A stretch of 64,000 nt of DNA, taken from contig NZ_CP036267.1 of the NCBI RefSeq assembly GCF_007744255.1, forward strand, positions 806,001 to 870,000, in the 5' to 3' direction. Origin of the DNA: Thalassoglobus polymorphus. Lineage in GTDB: Bacteria > Planctomycetota > Planctomycetia > Planctomycetales > Planctomycetaceae. The position numbers and the translations under genes were made by a program. This document shows, one piece after another, positions 26,935 to 36,671 of the stretch; the stretch's first letter is position 1; every line of letters starts with the position of its first letter. The notes below the pieces were generated by a model, which was not told the origin of the DNA, did no database searches, and saw only the letters and a list, made by a program, of their open reading frames with translations.

Positions 26935-28782
26935 GTGAAACCACTCTTCACACAATCATACTATAGTCATGTTTCCACCTCCTGTTTTGTGGCGTTGTTA
27001 TCGCTTGCTTTAGGAGCGACCGGCATTGCACCCAGAGAGGCCGCTGCTCAGGAGGACGAAATTCGAGTGATTTCAGGGCTGGGCAGTTCTGAATTGCTCA
27101 TTGGAGACCTGGAGCACATTGTTTCGAAGATTGCGGATCGGGATGATTCGTTTCAAGACAATATCTTTCCGAACATTGATATCTTTTTGTACGGCGTGGA
27201 CCCTACGAAAGCAGTCCGGCTTGATCCGATTTTTAGTGAAAAAAACGGAATGGAACTTCAACTGATTGTTCCGATCTCGGACCTGGATGAGTTTCTGAAC
27301 GATAACCTTGATCCGATCGGAATCGAATCGAAAAGGGATCGCCGTGATCGTGATCTTTATGAGCTCAGCGGGACCGTTTATGAAGGATGGCTGCGTGTCT
27401 TGAAAGACCCGGAATACACTGCGATGTTTCCGCGAAAGGAAGCCATTCCCAAAGGGATGGGGCACCCCGCGAAATTGCACGAAGAAATGGTCAAGAAGGG
27501 GTATTTGCTATTTGCGAAACTGGATAATTCCAAGAGCAAGCTCGAGACCCGCAAGTCAGCATTTGAAAAGATGCAAACAACGTCTCTGGATGGAATCGAG
27601 AAACGGCCTGACGAAACAGAAAAGGCCTATGAACTTCGAAAAGCTGTCCTCAATCAACAGTTGAGTGTGTTGCAACAATGGTTTGTCGAGAGTCAGGAAA
27701 CTGTCCTGGGCGGAAAGCTTGATCGAGAAAAGAATGTCGCACTGACCGAGCTATTCTTCTCTGCAATCGAAAAGACGCAGCTACAAGAAGACATTCTTCG
27801 CGTACGTGACGAGCCGAGCTATTTTACTCCTGTCGAAACCGTCGAGAAATCGCTACTGGCGACTCGCGTCAACTTCATGTTCAGCGACGATGTTGTCGCC
27901 AGCTTGAAAGAGATTTATCAACTTTCAGAAACGGTTGCGAAAGAACAGGTTGAAGAAGACAAGTCGGTCTCGGAAGGTGAGAAAAAATCTCGCATCCGGT
28001 CTGCAGAGCTACTGAAGGAAGTCCTGCAACAGAGTGCTGAATTGGGTGTTCTCGATGCGTTCCTCGATATCATTCCATCAGGTGATGCTCACACTTTCCT
28101 GCTCGGTGTACGCTGTCAGGGGCAGGAGCAAATTCTGAAATCAATTGACGAACTTCCGGCGTCTCGTGAAGGTTGGAAAATTGAGAAAGATATCGCAGAT
28201 GTTGAAGGCGTGAAGATTCATAAGCTCGACCTGGGAGGGAAAGCTCCTAAGGCTCTTGCCGAGTTATATGGTGAATCACACGGCATTATTTATCTGGCAG
28301 CTAGTGATAAAGCTTTCTGGTTGGCATTTGGCGCGACTGCCAAAGATGAGCTTTCCGAGAGGATCAAAGCTGTTCGGACTGCGAAAGATGTGAAAAGTTC
28401 AAGTGTCGTCTTTTCGATGGAAGCTCAGGTTGGTCCACTCGTGAAATCGATGAACAATCTGTTCAATGATGAATCGAGCGTGATTGGGGAAATGGTGAAT
28501 CGACGCCAAGCCAGCCGCGCGGAGCGAAAGAAAGAAAAAGGGGAAGACGAAACGGGCGAAACAGAAGGTGATCGTCCTGCTCGGCAGGCTGCCGGAGCGT
28601 TTCTGACCTTTGACTGGGTCGACAAGGTTGTCGGCACAATGGAAGGTGAAAACGACACCATCAGCTTGTTGATGAAAGTGAATGAAAAAGGTGAGATTAT
28701 CGGGACAGGCAAAATGCATCAGGGTATTCTCAAAGCAGTCGGCGTATTGCTCGCCAACTTCGCCGACGAGAATCTGCAGTAG
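26935..28782 (+). CDS. Secreted protein of unknown function (615 aa)
   Basis: GTG start at 26935 with GAGGGG six bases upstream; no ATG in frame gives a better signal peptide. Residues about 15-40 form the signal peptide (CFVALLSLALGATGI, cut near AAAQ). The rest is acidic, helical and charged, with no motif I recognise; segments about 185-215 and 330-350 look coiled-coil-like, and KKEKGEDETGETEGD is a charged linker. Near the end there are regularly spaced hydrophobic strands (SSVVFSMEAQVG, GAFLTFDWVDKVVGTMEG). It is probably periplasmic. A strong terminator follows, so it is a single-gene transcript. Confidence 0.7.
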   Translation: MKPLFTQSYYSHVSTSCFVALLSLALGATGIAPREAAAQEDEIRVISGLGSSELLIGDLEHIVSKIADRDDSFQDNIFPNIDIFLYGVDPTKAVRLDPIFSEKNGMELQLIVPISDLDEFLNDNLDPIGIESKRDRRDRDLYELSGTVYEGWLRVLKDPEYTAMFPRKEAIPKGMGHPAKLHEEMVKKGYLLFAKLDNSKSKLETRKSAFEKMQTTSLDGIEKRPDETEKAYELRKAVLNQQLSVLQQWFVESQETVLGGKLDREKNVALTELFFSAIEKTQLQEDILRVRDEPSYFTPVETVEKSLLATRVNFMFSDDVVASLKEIYQLSETVAKEQVEEDKSVSEGEKKSRIRSAELLKEVLQQSAELGVLDAFLDIIPSGDAHTFLLGVRCQGQEQILKSIDELPASREGWKIEKDIADVEGVKIHKLDLGGKAPKALAELYGESHGIIYLAASDKAFWLAFGATAKDELSERIKAVRTAKDVKSSSVVFSMEAQVGPLVKSMNNLFNDESSVIGEMVNRRQASRAERKKEKGEDETGETEGDRPARQAAGAFLTFDWVDKVVGTMEGENDTISLLMKVNEKGEIIGTGKMHQGILKAVGVLLANFADENLQ

Positions 28783-28814
28783 TCTTTGAGTTCGTGAAAA
28801 TCTCTGAGGATACC

Positions 28815-28848
28815 AAGCCACGTCATCTTGATGACGTGGCTTTTTTTT
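28815..28848 (+). terminator. Strong intrinsic terminator
   Basis: Perfect 13-bp stem AAGCCACGTCATC/GATGACGTGGCTT with a TT loop, followed directly by a run of T. It ends the transcript of the 615-residue protein gene, before the FG-GAP gene. Confidence 0.93.
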
Positions 28849-28913
28849 GGACAAGTGAAATGTTTCGCCAGTTACTTCAAGTCTCCGGCGAAATTCTGAC
28901 AGGAGAAAGACTC

Positions 28914-30140
28914 ATGACAATGCGATCTGTTTCTTGCTGGGTGTTGTTAGTCCTCGCTGGGTTCGTGGTTCCTGTTCAAGCAGAATGGATACGACACACG
29001 ATTGATCAAAGCTCTCGCGGTGCAGATGGTGTCCGCGTGATGGACATCAATGGAGATGGCCTTCCGGATTTGGTGACAGGGTGGGAAGAAGGGGGGCAAA
29101 TTCGTGTCGCGACACACCCCGGAACTCAGCTATCAAAAAAAGCATGGCCTGCGGTGACAGTTGGTCAGGTGAAATCTCCAGAAGATGCAGTCTTTGTCGA
29201 TCTTGATCGAGACGGGAATGTAGATGTGATCAGCTGTTGCGAAGGAAAAACGCGAACTGTTTTTGTTCACTGGGGAAGCCAAGATCTTTCGAAGTGGCAA
29301 ACTCAGTCGATCCCCGCCACGGAAAAGGTCGCGATGTGGATGTTTGCAGCTCCGATGGATGTTGATGGAGAAAATGGAACCGATCTCATCGTCGCTGCAA
29401 AAGGACCGAGGGCAAAGATCGGCTGGCTGAAGAGCCCGCGTGATGCACGCAATCTCGATGACTGGAAGTGGCAACCGCTGGCAGATGTGGGGTGGGTGAT
29501 GTCGATCGAGACTGTCGATATGGACGGCGATGGAGATCTGGATATTCTTTACAGCGACCGAAAATCAAAAACTCGTGGTGTGCACTGGTTAGAAAACGAG
29601 ACTGACCCAGAGAAAAAGGACCCAGAGGAAAAGGACACAGAGAAGAAGAATGAGCCGGTTCAGGCATGGAGGCGTCACACGGTAGGGGGAACCGATCGAG
29701 AGGTGATGTTCCTGGCATTGGGGGACGTCAATCAGGACGGACTACTCGACATCGCCACGACTGTGAAGGATGGCCCAATCACCTGGTTTGAGCGAGTCGA
29801 TTCCTCTGGCAGGAAATGGACATTACACGAAGTCGATTTGCCTGCAGGAACCGGCAGCGGAAAAGGCATTGCCATTGCTGATGTCGACTTGGATGGAAAG
29901 AACGATCTGGTTTATACCTGCGAACATGCAGCGAAGAAAATCGGAGCCGGGTGGTTGTCTGCTGGTCAATCTGTACAGAATCGCAAGTGGACCCCAACTG
30001 ACATCAGTGGGACCGAGCACGGAGTTAAATTTGATTTGATCCAGATGCTCGACCTTGATGGTGACGGGGATTTGGATCTCGTGACCTGCGAAGAGCGTGA
30101 CAATTTAGGGCTGATCTGGTACGAGAACCCAACAAAGTAG
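28914..30140 (+). CDS. Secreted FG-GAP/VCBS repeat protein
   Basis: 408 residues from ATG 28914 (AGGAGA upstream), which begins a signal peptide (SCWVLLVLAGFVVPVQA). Six or more calcium-binding repeats of the DxDGDG...D type follow: MDINGDGLPDLV, VDLDRDGNVDVI, VDMDGDGDLDILYS, GDVNQDGLLDIAT, ADVDLDGKNDLVYT and LDLDGDGDLDLVTC. This is the FG-GAP/VCBS beta-propeller layout found in many exported planctomycete proteins. A charged Lys/Glu linker (near residue 235) interrupts one blade. It should be extracytoplasmic and stabilised by Ca2+; ligand unknown. Its TAG stop is inside a family II repeat terminus. Confidence 0.9.
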   Translation: MTMRSVSCWVLLVLAGFVVPVQAEWIRHTIDQSSRGADGVRVMDINGDGLPDLVTGWEEGGQIRVATHPGTQLSKKAWPAVTVGQVKSPEDAVFVDLDRDGNVDVISCCEGKTRTVFVHWGSQDLSKWQTQSIPATEKVAMWMFAAPMDVDGENGTDLIVAAKGPRAKIGWLKSPRDARNLDDWKWQPLADVGWVMSIETVDMDGDGDLDILYSDRKSKTRGVHWLENETDPEKKDPEEKDTEKKNEPVQAWRRHTVGGTDREVMFLALGDVNQDGLLDIATTVKDGPITWFERVDSSGRKWTLHEVDLPAGTGSGKGIAIADVDLDGKNDLVYTCEHAAKKIGAGWLSAGQSVQNRKWTPTDISGTEHGVKFDLIQMLDLDGDGDLDLVTCEERDNLGLIWYENPTK

Positions 30141-30219
30141 AGAAGTTTGCTCTACACAGTTCGCTCTACAAGGTGTGTCGGTGTAGAACCTGCAAGCCAA
30201 TTCGAAAGATGTTCCTAGC
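30138..30219 (+). repeat. MITE-like family II element, shortened copy, overlapping a stop codon
   Basis: Starts TAGAGAAGTTTGCTCTAC, contains GGTGTGTCGGTGTAGAACC and ends CCAATTCGAAAGATGTTCCTAG. The middle is shorter than in other copies. The leading TAG is the stop codon of the FG-GAP gene. A second palindromic motif (GTGAGTCACCGGGGAGTGAG) lies just after it. Confidence 0.55.
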
Positions 30220-30271
30220 TTCCAGTGAGTCACCGGGGAGTGAGCGAAATAATCTGTAGAGTTCCTGCTTC

Positions 30272-32551
30272 CTACTCGATTGCTGAGTTGGTCAGAGCGG
30301 AGACTTTGGGGGCTTCACCTTCTTCTGGTTCTTCGCCATCTGGAATTTCGACGACGAGGATCTCTACGACGAATTTTGCGCCACCTCCAGCACCGCCGCC
30401 ACCACCATCGAAGTTTTCCTCAGCGAGGCCAGTCTCCGCTGATCCAGGGTCAGAACTTCCCGAGCCGTTTCCGGCTTGTCCATTTTGATTGGGTTTAGAC
30501 TTTGTCGGGCGAGCGTTACTTTTGGAAAGCAGGATGTCGAGCGACCGAATAGTGCCTGATTTTTTGTTCGGCTTCACTTTTCCGTCCATCCACATTCCGT
30601 TGCCGCCGAGGATTGTTAGTACGTCTTCATCCCGTAAGGCACTTCGGTAATGCTGAACAGTTCTCTGATTCATTCGACTCGATTCGATCCGAACGTAATT
30701 GACGATGGTCGACTCTGCTGATTGCAAGGCGCCCGACTCACCCGGGAGTGTGAATCGGAGTGATGTCGTGACTTCCGCACCTTTGTGAATTGAAAATGGA
30801 AGATCGGAAGCGACATAAGTCTGAGCATCCGGTTTGAGTGCTCCTTCGTACATGCGGTCCATGAGCGAGAGTAGCGATTTTTCGCTCGCTTCCATCCAGT
30901 CATAGCTTGCTTCTTTGCGTGCGATTGCTTCTGGATCTGGCTCTTCTTTTTTCTTGGCTGGTCGTCCAGGTCTTGGGCGGGCCGGACCAGCGGAGCCTTC
31001 TGCTCCTGTGAGACCTTCAGCTCCTCCAGTTTCACCACTTCCGCCTGCTCCACGGTTGCTTCCGCCGGCGCGTTGTTCGCGTGGAGCCAACTTGGCGAAA
31101 ACGTGAATCGCTGGGTCAGTCAGTTGTTTCTCGAAGAGTTGTTGCTGAAGCCATTGCCTTGGTGACTTCGTTTGATTTTCCTTGAAGACTGATTCCACAG
31201 CATCGCGAGTCTCCGGGAACGGGATGGCAGCTGCGAAGACGAGAGCTTCTGCTGAATTTGGATTCTTTTGGAGCATCGACGTTGCTAGGCCGACCATTTG
31301 TTCGCCCCATAAATAAGAGACGGCTGCTTCGGCCTCAGCCTGGTTGAGAGAGACATGCGGAATCTGAAGAGGCTTCGCAGGCGGTTGATTGTTCCCCTGT
31401 GGAGCTCCGTTCGCTCCGGGGCCTCCGGGCATTTCCATCATCTCTCCACCGGAAGCTTCAAACCCTTCCATCTCCCCAGAACCCATCATTCCGAAATTGT
31501 TTTGCCTTGCATTGGCTGGCGGGGCTTCCGCACCAATCAGGCTGTTCATCGCTGCAACTGCAAATCCAAGATGCAAATCCTTGGCACGTTCCTGAAGTGA
31601 TTTCTCTTTCTTTTTGGGTGGAGCCTTTGGATCTGTGGCAACTTCCGGGGGAGAAGCACTGGGGACCGTGAGGGCTTTCCAGAGCAAGGCTTGAGACGAC
31701 TGGTTCGCAGGCGAAAGGTTCTTCATGAGTGCGACCATCGCCCATTCCATGGACTTGTCTTGAGGGACTCCAAGGTCGATTTTCCCTTGAAAGACTTGCT
31801 CGACCGCAGCGTTCGCCCCTTTGCTTCCATTCAACGCTAAACCGTCCAGAAGTGCTCGCGCAATTTTTTCTTTTCCGGATGGCCCACGTTGTCCTCCAAA
31901 CCCTTCACCGCCAAAGCCGTCCATCCCCGCTCCTTCCATCTCTCCAGCAGTCTCGATGAATGCTTCTCCACCGCTGCCACCCTCGCCACCATGAGTGGCA
32001 CCTCCGGCCTGTGGGGCTTTCGTGAGTGCTGCGACCCACGTTGTGAACTGGCCGACCGCTGAAGCCTGCCCGATTTTCTGCTCAGCGAAGGTATTGATGA
32101 TTTCGATAACTTTGGCATCACCTTCGGCGATGGCTTCAATGGTCTGTTCCGGAGTCCACTCTGTCGTTTTCGCCGGACGAGGTGGTTTACGAGGTTGACC
32201 ACCAAATCCATCGACGCCACCGATGTCTCCTTCGGCGCCCGGTTCATTCATCTCTGCACTCATCATTTCGGGATCGCCTGGCTCTCCTGATGACGAGCTT
32301 CCAGAGTCGGTCACTGCCTCGCCGGCTATCCCCGGATCATCCATTCCCATCTCGGCACCCGCCATCTCTGGGGCCATTCCGCCTTCATCCATCCCAGCTT
32401 CTCCCATCCCATCTTCACCTGCGGGGGAATCGGGGCTTGACTGATTGTCACTCGCGTTGTCATTGGAGGGAGCAGAGGAGCTTGAACCGCCACAGCCCAG
32501 AGAGAAGATGAGAGTGAACAGCGAAAGAGTCCGCATCACTTTTCGAATCAT
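30272..32551 (-). CDS. Large acidic lipoprotein, unknown function
   Basis: Start at 32551 gives a lipoprotein-like signal (MRTLSLFTLIFSLGC, Cys20); the longer frame to 32632 does not. The 759-residue protein begins with a Ser/Asp/Gly/Met-rich linker (EMAGAEMGMDDPGIAGEAV), followed by helical HEAT-like segments separated by Gly-rich linkers (GGEGGSGGEAF, GFGGEGFGGQRG). The last third contains strands (VYVASDLPFSIHKGAEVTTS) and ends in a poly-Gly stretch then FVVEILVVEIPDGEEPEEGE. I do not recognise the family. It is likely tethered to a membrane facing the periplasm. It stands alone. Confidence 0.72.
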   Translation of the reverse strand: MIRKVMRTLSLFTLIFSLGCGGSSSSAPSNDNASDNQSSPDSPAGEDGMGEAGMDEGGMAPEMAGAEMGMDDPGIAGEAVTDSGSSSSGEPGDPEMMSAEMNEPGAEGDIGGVDGFGGQPRKPPRPAKTTEWTPEQTIEAIAEGDAKVIEIINTFAEQKIGQASAVGQFTTWVAALTKAPQAGGATHGGEGGSGGEAFIETAGEMEGAGMDGFGGEGFGGQRGPSGKEKIARALLDGLALNGSKGANAAVEQVFQGKIDLGVPQDKSMEWAMVALMKNLSPANQSSQALLWKALTVPSASPPEVATDPKAPPKKKEKSLQERAKDLHLGFAVAAMNSLIGAEAPPANARQNNFGMMGSGEMEGFEASGGEMMEMPGGPGANGAPQGNNQPPAKPLQIPHVSLNQAEAEAAVSYLWGEQMVGLATSMLQKNPNSAEALVFAAAIPFPETRDAVESVFKENQTKSPRQWLQQQLFEKQLTDPAIHVFAKLAPREQRAGGSNRGAGGSGETGGAEGLTGAEGSAGPARPRPGRPAKKKEEPDPEAIARKEASYDWMEASEKSLLSLMDRMYEGALKPDAQTYVASDLPFSIHKGAEVTTSLRFTLPGESGALQSAESTIVNYVRIESSRMNQRTVQHYRSALRDEDVLTILGGNGMWMDGKVKPNKKSGTIRSLDILLSKSNARPTKSKPNQNGQAGNGSGSSDPGSAETGLAEENFDGGGGGAGGGAKFVVEILVVEIPDGEEPEEGEAPKVSALTNSAIE

Positions 32552-32933
32552 GGAGGCACCTGAAACGCGGTAGATGATTGAGATGAAGAACGTGTTTGAA
32601 ATGTCACGCGAAGAACAGCACCCACGGATCATCGATGCTGCATTGTGTTCGCAACTAAGAAGAGGGAAGGATGTCCCCTCTTGTCATTTTGGACATGAAT
32701 GAATCTTCACGAAAAGTCGTTCGTTCAGTCTGGCATTTTACGGGTTGAAATTCCAGTCCAGCCGGTGAGTCGACGCTCTCTGTCCGCTGTCGATGATTGG
32801 TGATCCACGAAATTCCTTGGTTCACCATGACTGAAATTGGTTTCAAACGGACCCTCGTAGTCAGGAGTGTTCAAACGCAATTGAGCCATGCTGATTGCAC
32901 CGCACTGTGAAAAGATCCGAGCGTTCTGCACAT
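32552..32933. other. Intergenic region, no gene seen
   Basis: 382 bases between two leftward genes. Short open frames here lack recognisable sequence. It should hold the promoter of the lipoprotein and the 3' end of the antiporter transcript. Confidence 0.4.
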
Positions 32934-34037
32934 TCACGAGCTTTGTGAATCTCTCTCAGAGTGAGCGTTCTGGCGAATCGTACGAACAACGGTGATGGCA
33001 AGCGTGATGGTTGTGAGCGGAATGACGAAGCCCAGCATCACTGTCCCAAATGTCCGGGGCATAGAAGGGATTGTCGCCGCCGTAATCAGGTAGGCGGTAT
33101 AGGCGATGTAATACCCCAGGAACAAGCCACCCTCCCAGCGGGAAATCATGTGTCCCGTAAAGAAGATCGGGAGACAAGCGAAGGCAACTGCAACCATCAC
33201 CGGGATATCGAGTCGAAGCGCCATGTCGGAGATGCCAATACCATTGGCGGAAACCAGGCTTGAGATCCCCAGGACTCCCAGAATATTAAAGATGTTGCTG
33301 CCGACGACATTCCCCACCGCAATATCCCGTTCTCCTCGAATCGCAGCCATGATTGATGTCGCAACTTCAGGCAGCGATGTTCCCGCTGCCACAACGGTCA
33401 AACCGATCACAAGTTCTGAGACGCCAAGGCTCCGGGCGATCGTCGTCACTGCTTCAACAAACCATCGTGAACCGAGAACCAACAGCGCGAGTCCAGCGAT
33501 GAGGAGGGCGAGGTTCAGCAGAATGCCACGAAGATCTGAAGCCTTCTCGGCGACGCCAAAATTCGCTTCATGTTCGGCTTTAACGACAGCTTGTTCCTTG
33601 CGACTTTTCCAGACGGCCCAAAAGTTATACGAGATCAATCCTGCAGTGAGCAGCAATCCATCGAGCCTTCCAATGTGACCATCGAGAGCAAGTATCAGGA
33701 CGAGAACCGAAAGCCCCACCATGAGCGGGACATCAAAACGAATTAACTGCTGCGAGACCACAAGCGGTACGATTACAGCCGAGATTCCAAGAATGAACAG
33801 GATGTTTAAGATGTTGCTGCCCAGTACATTGCCGAGTGCCACATCAGGCTGCCCCGACAACGTCGATTGAAGGCTGACAACAAGTTCGGGGGCGCTCGTT
33901 CCGAATGCGACAACTGTCAGGCCAATCACCAACGGTGAGATTCCGGCTGCACTCGCCAGTTTGGTCGCACTACGGACGAGCAGTTCGGCGCCGAGTGTCA
34001 GAACAATCAGCCCAAGCATCAACATCAGTGTGACCAC
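32934..34037 (-). CDS. Calcium/sodium antiporter (CaCA family, YrbG-like)
   Basis: 367 residues with about ten membrane helices and the two inverted alpha repeats of the family: GLTVVAFGTSAPELVVSLQS with GNVLGSNILNILFILG in the first half, and GLTVVAAGTSLPEVATSIMA with GNVVGSNIFNILGVLG in the second. The acidic residues in G(T)S.PE are ion ligands. It exchanges Ca2+ for Na+ or H+ across the inner membrane. The central loop is charged (KSRKEQAVVKAEHEANFGVA). The gene is followed by a gap of 149 bases and the membrane gene at 34187; both are leftward and could form an operon. Confidence 0.94.
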   Translation of the reverse strand: MVTLMLMLGLIVLTLGAELLVRSATKLASAAGISPLVIGLTVVAFGTSAPELVVSLQSTLSGQPDVALGNVLGSNILNILFILGISAVIVPLVVSQQLIRFDVPLMVGLSVLVLILALDGHIGRLDGLLLTAGLISYNFWAVWKSRKEQAVVKAEHEANFGVAEKASDLRGILLNLALLIAGLALLVLGSRWFVEAVTTIARSLGVSELVIGLTVVAAGTSLPEVATSIMAAIRGERDIAVGNVVGSNIFNILGVLGISSLVSANGIGISDMALRLDIPVMVAVAFACLPIFFTGHMISRWEGGLFLGYYIAYTAYLITAATIPSMPRTFGTVMLGFVIPLTTITLAITVVRTIRQNAHSERDSQSS

Positions 34038-34186
34038 GGTGTGCGTCCCTTAAAGACGGGTGAACGAGGTAGAAAAATCACGGGGATTGTATCAAAAGCA
34101 AAAGCCACGCTTGCCCATGTTTTTGAAGTGATGAGAACTCGCGGACGTCATGCACTTCCCAATGGAGCCATCTCGATGCAGAAGAG

Positions 34187-35092
34187 TTACGAGTCTGAGA
34201 TAGTTTTGACGGCGGACTCGCTTTCTTCCAGTTCCGCAATTCGGTTTTTGACCAATGCTGCTTGTTCTTGAAGAGATTCCAGTTCGAGCTTTTTCTCTGC
34301 GATCTGGTTCTTCAAAACTCGCAAACGTTTGTGTGGATCGCGGTGAATGATGCGGTCGACGATTTGCAGAATGAGGATCGCTCTCCAGGCACGCATAGCT
34401 GTCCCACGGAGCCGAAAGACCTTCGCTGTTTTTGATAGCCTCGTTAACCGTAGTGACCCACCAAGTCGAAAGATACGCATGAACGCGATCATCGGCAGGC
34501 AGATGATTGCCAGGTCGAGCCAGTGTTCCTTGATGAAGCGGATTTTCTTCGAGACCAGAGTAATCATCAACAAAAATTCGCCTGCGAAAGCAAACCAGAT
34601 GAAAGCTTGCGCAATCTGTACGATAAGACCAAAAGTTCGATTGGCCTTAATTTGATCTGTGTAAATGTATTCGACGCCAAGCAAGGGGAGCACGAGCAAT
34701 GCCATGGCGATCATCGCATAGCTGAGTTTGAAATCGATTTCGTTCGCGAGATCGTCGGTCGCGACCCGCCATCCGAGCCCGGGAATCCAGACAGTGGTTC
34801 CTGTCCGGTGATCTCTGCAACCGAGCCTCAGCGGTGGGAACAGGCAAATTTTGAGGTGTTGCCGCATCTGCGCAGATCCATTTCTCCAATGCGTGATGGC
34901 CTCTGCGAAATAAGCGAGCCAAAGCACGAGAATTGCGACTCCACAGTAAATGGAAACATGGATATACCGACCATCGATGTCCGAGAGCAGATGCATCGCG
35001 ATCCCGGCCAGTCCCAGCCAAAGCAGCGTGACCACAAACATCGGCATCGCCAATTTGTGGTCCAACGATGTTTGAGCGTTCGAATCATTCAT
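34187..35092 (-). CDS. Voltage-sensor-like membrane protein with C-terminal coiled coil
   Basis: 301 residues. It has two N-terminal helices (about 15-38 and 46-68), then a four-helix module: two helices (about 123-150 and 157-180), an S3-like helix with the WLDLAIICLP motif, and an S4-like segment with regularly spaced basics (MRIFRLGGSLRLTRLSKTAK). No pore helix or TVGYG selectivity filter follows; instead there is a coiled coil (QIAEKKLELESLQEQAAL, about 255-295). This resembles the voltage-sensor half of K+ channels. A voltage sensor plus coiled coil without a pore is also the layout of Hv1 proton channels. Transport activity is inference only. Confidence 0.65.
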   Translation of the reverse strand: MNDSNAQTSLDHKLAMPMFVVTLLWLGLAGIAMHLLSDIDGRYIHVSIYCGVAILVLWLAYFAEAITHWRNGSAQMRQHLKICLFPPLRLGCRDHRTGTTVWIPGLGWRVATDDLANEIDFKLSYAMIAMALLVLPLLGVEYIYTDQIKANRTFGLIVQIAQAFIWFAFAGEFLLMITLVSKKIRFIKEHWLDLAIICLPMIAFMRIFRLGGSLRLTRLSKTAKVFRLRGTAMRAWRAILILQIVDRIIHRDPHKRLRVLKNQIAEKKLELESLQEQAALVKNRIAELEESESAVKTISDS

Positions 35093-35299
35093 GGGGGCTC
35101 ATCATCCGGGGAGGGGCAGGGGAAGTCCGGGTTTTAGGTGTTCGGAAATTAGGAAACTGCAGTGGAACCCCACACTTCCAGGGCGGGGCAGACCGTTTTA
35201 TTGGAAATTCTGCTTCTGAGGAGAATCTCACCATGACATGTTCAGTTGATTATGCGAGATAAAAGCTTACGGGACCGAGAGAAAAACTCCAAACCATGC

Positions 35300-35404
35300 T
35301 GGAGCATTTTCGATGCTGATCGTACCCGTAAACTCACTTTCATGAGATCATAGACTGCTCGCCACGAAGCAGAACGTGAAGGCCAATCTTGGATTTGCTC
35401 TAGC
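35300..35404 (+). repeat. MITE-like family II element
   Basis: GGAGCATTTTCGATGCTGAT at one end and GGATTTGCTCTAG at the other, with CGTACCCGTAAACTCAC and CTGCTCGCCACGAAGCAGAA inside. It is a diverged copy, lying in the 400-base gap upstream of purM. The rest of that gap (35093-35493) has no gene. Confidence 0.5.
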
Positions 35405-35493
35405 GATTCTGATTTGCTCAGTTGTTCTCCCTCGAAAACCTCGTAAACTCCACACTGAACGAACGCACGGCAGCCCTTCTCGGATGAAAATTC

Positions 35494-36543
35494 ATGGCGA
35501 TTTCCTACAAAGATTCTGGAGTTGATCTCGATTCCTACGCAGAAGCGATGGCTCGAATTCCAGCTTTATTGAAGCGAACACAATCTTCCCGAGTCATGCC
35601 GCTCGCGGGGGGCTTTGCAGGCCTGTTCCGACTTCTCGGTGAGGGACGTTCCTACAAAGATCCCGTACTGGTCTCCGGTTCGGATGGAGTCGGAACGAAA
35701 GTCAAAGTTGCGATTCGTGCACGTCGCTTCGACACAGTGGGGATTGATCTGGTCGCGATGTGCGTCAACGATTGTTTATGTATCGGGGCCGAGCCGCTCT
35801 TCTTTCTCGACTACCTCGCGCTCCCGAAGGATGATCCCGATCTCGTTGCGAATCTTGTCAAAGGGGTTTCAGACGGTTGCGTCGATGCGGGAGCTGCCTT
35901 ACTCGGTGGAGAGACAGCCATCATGCCTGATCTCTACTCACCCGGCGATTTGGATATGGCTGGCTTTTGTGTCGGTGTTGTCGAGAAAGAGGATCTCATC
36001 GACGGAACGAAAATAGAATCTGGTGATGTGATTCTTGGCGTAGCTTCGGATGGATTGCATTCCAACGGTTTCAGCCTGGTTCGTAAAGCTGTCTTTGAAG
36101 TCGCCAATCTGGAAATCGATTCTCACGTTGATGAACTCGGAATGAGCGTCAGCGAAGCGTTACTGACTCCAACAAAGATCTACGCAAAACTTGTCGCCGC
36201 GTTGTTAGGTGATGAAGCAATAAAACCAAACGTGACCGGGATCGCACATATCACCGGTGGTGGGTTGGCCGAGAACACCGGGCGAATCGTTCCGGAGGGG
36301 CTTCAGGCATCGATTCGTCGCTGTGCCTGGGAAACGCCAGCGATCTTCAACTGGATTCAAGGTCTGGGAGAAATCGAGCGAGAAGAGATGTTCCGCGTCT
36401 TCAACATGGGGATCGGTTTAGCAATCGTCGTTCGCTCTGAAGCCGCCTCTGCAGTCAAAAAACGAATTGAAGAAACCGGCTCACAGTGCTGGGAAATCGG
36501 CAGCATCACTTCCGGTAAAGAACCCGGTGTCTATGCCGACTGA
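35494..36543 (+). CDS. purM: Phosphoribosylformylglycinamidine cyclo-ligase (AIR synthetase)
   Basis: 349 residues, the normal length. It converts FGAM to AIR with ATP in step five of purine synthesis. Family motifs are intact: YKDSGVDLDSYAEAMARI at the start, the substrate loop LVSGSDGVGTKVKVA, MCVNDCLCIGAEPLFFLDYL, the GGETAIMPDLY loop, DVILGVASDGLHSNGFSLVR and ITGGGLAENTGRI near the C-terminus. The protein is a cytoplasmic dimer. It stands alone here; no other pur genes are near. Start ATG 35494 matches the family N-terminus. Confidence 0.97.
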   Translation: MAISYKDSGVDLDSYAEAMARIPALLKRTQSSRVMPLAGGFAGLFRLLGEGRSYKDPVLVSGSDGVGTKVKVAIRARRFDTVGIDLVAMCVNDCLCIGAEPLFFLDYLALPKDDPDLVANLVKGVSDGCVDAGAALLGGETAIMPDLYSPGDLDMAGFCVGVVEKEDLIDGTKIESGDVILGVASDGLHSNGFSLVRKAVFEVANLEIDSHVDELGMSVSEALLTPTKIYAKLVAALLGDEAIKPNVTGIAHITGGGLAENTGRIVPEGLQASIRRCAWETPAIFNWIQGLGEIEREEMFRVFNMGIGLAIVVRSEAASAVKKRIEETGSQCWEIGSITSGKEPGVYAD

Positions 36544-36671
36544 CCCTCGACCACGAGAGCTGGCAGGCAACTCATTTCGATGCAATCTTCTAAAACCCGC
36601 GCAGCGACCAGAACCAGTCCGAAAACTTCTGGGATGGCCGCTTTTCTCAACGTTGAAGAGCAATTTTAATT

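Noticed and set aside
32655-32937. Short minus-strand frames between the lipoprotein and the antiporter
   Set aside because: No recognisable sequence, no ribosome site, and overlapping frames contradict each other.
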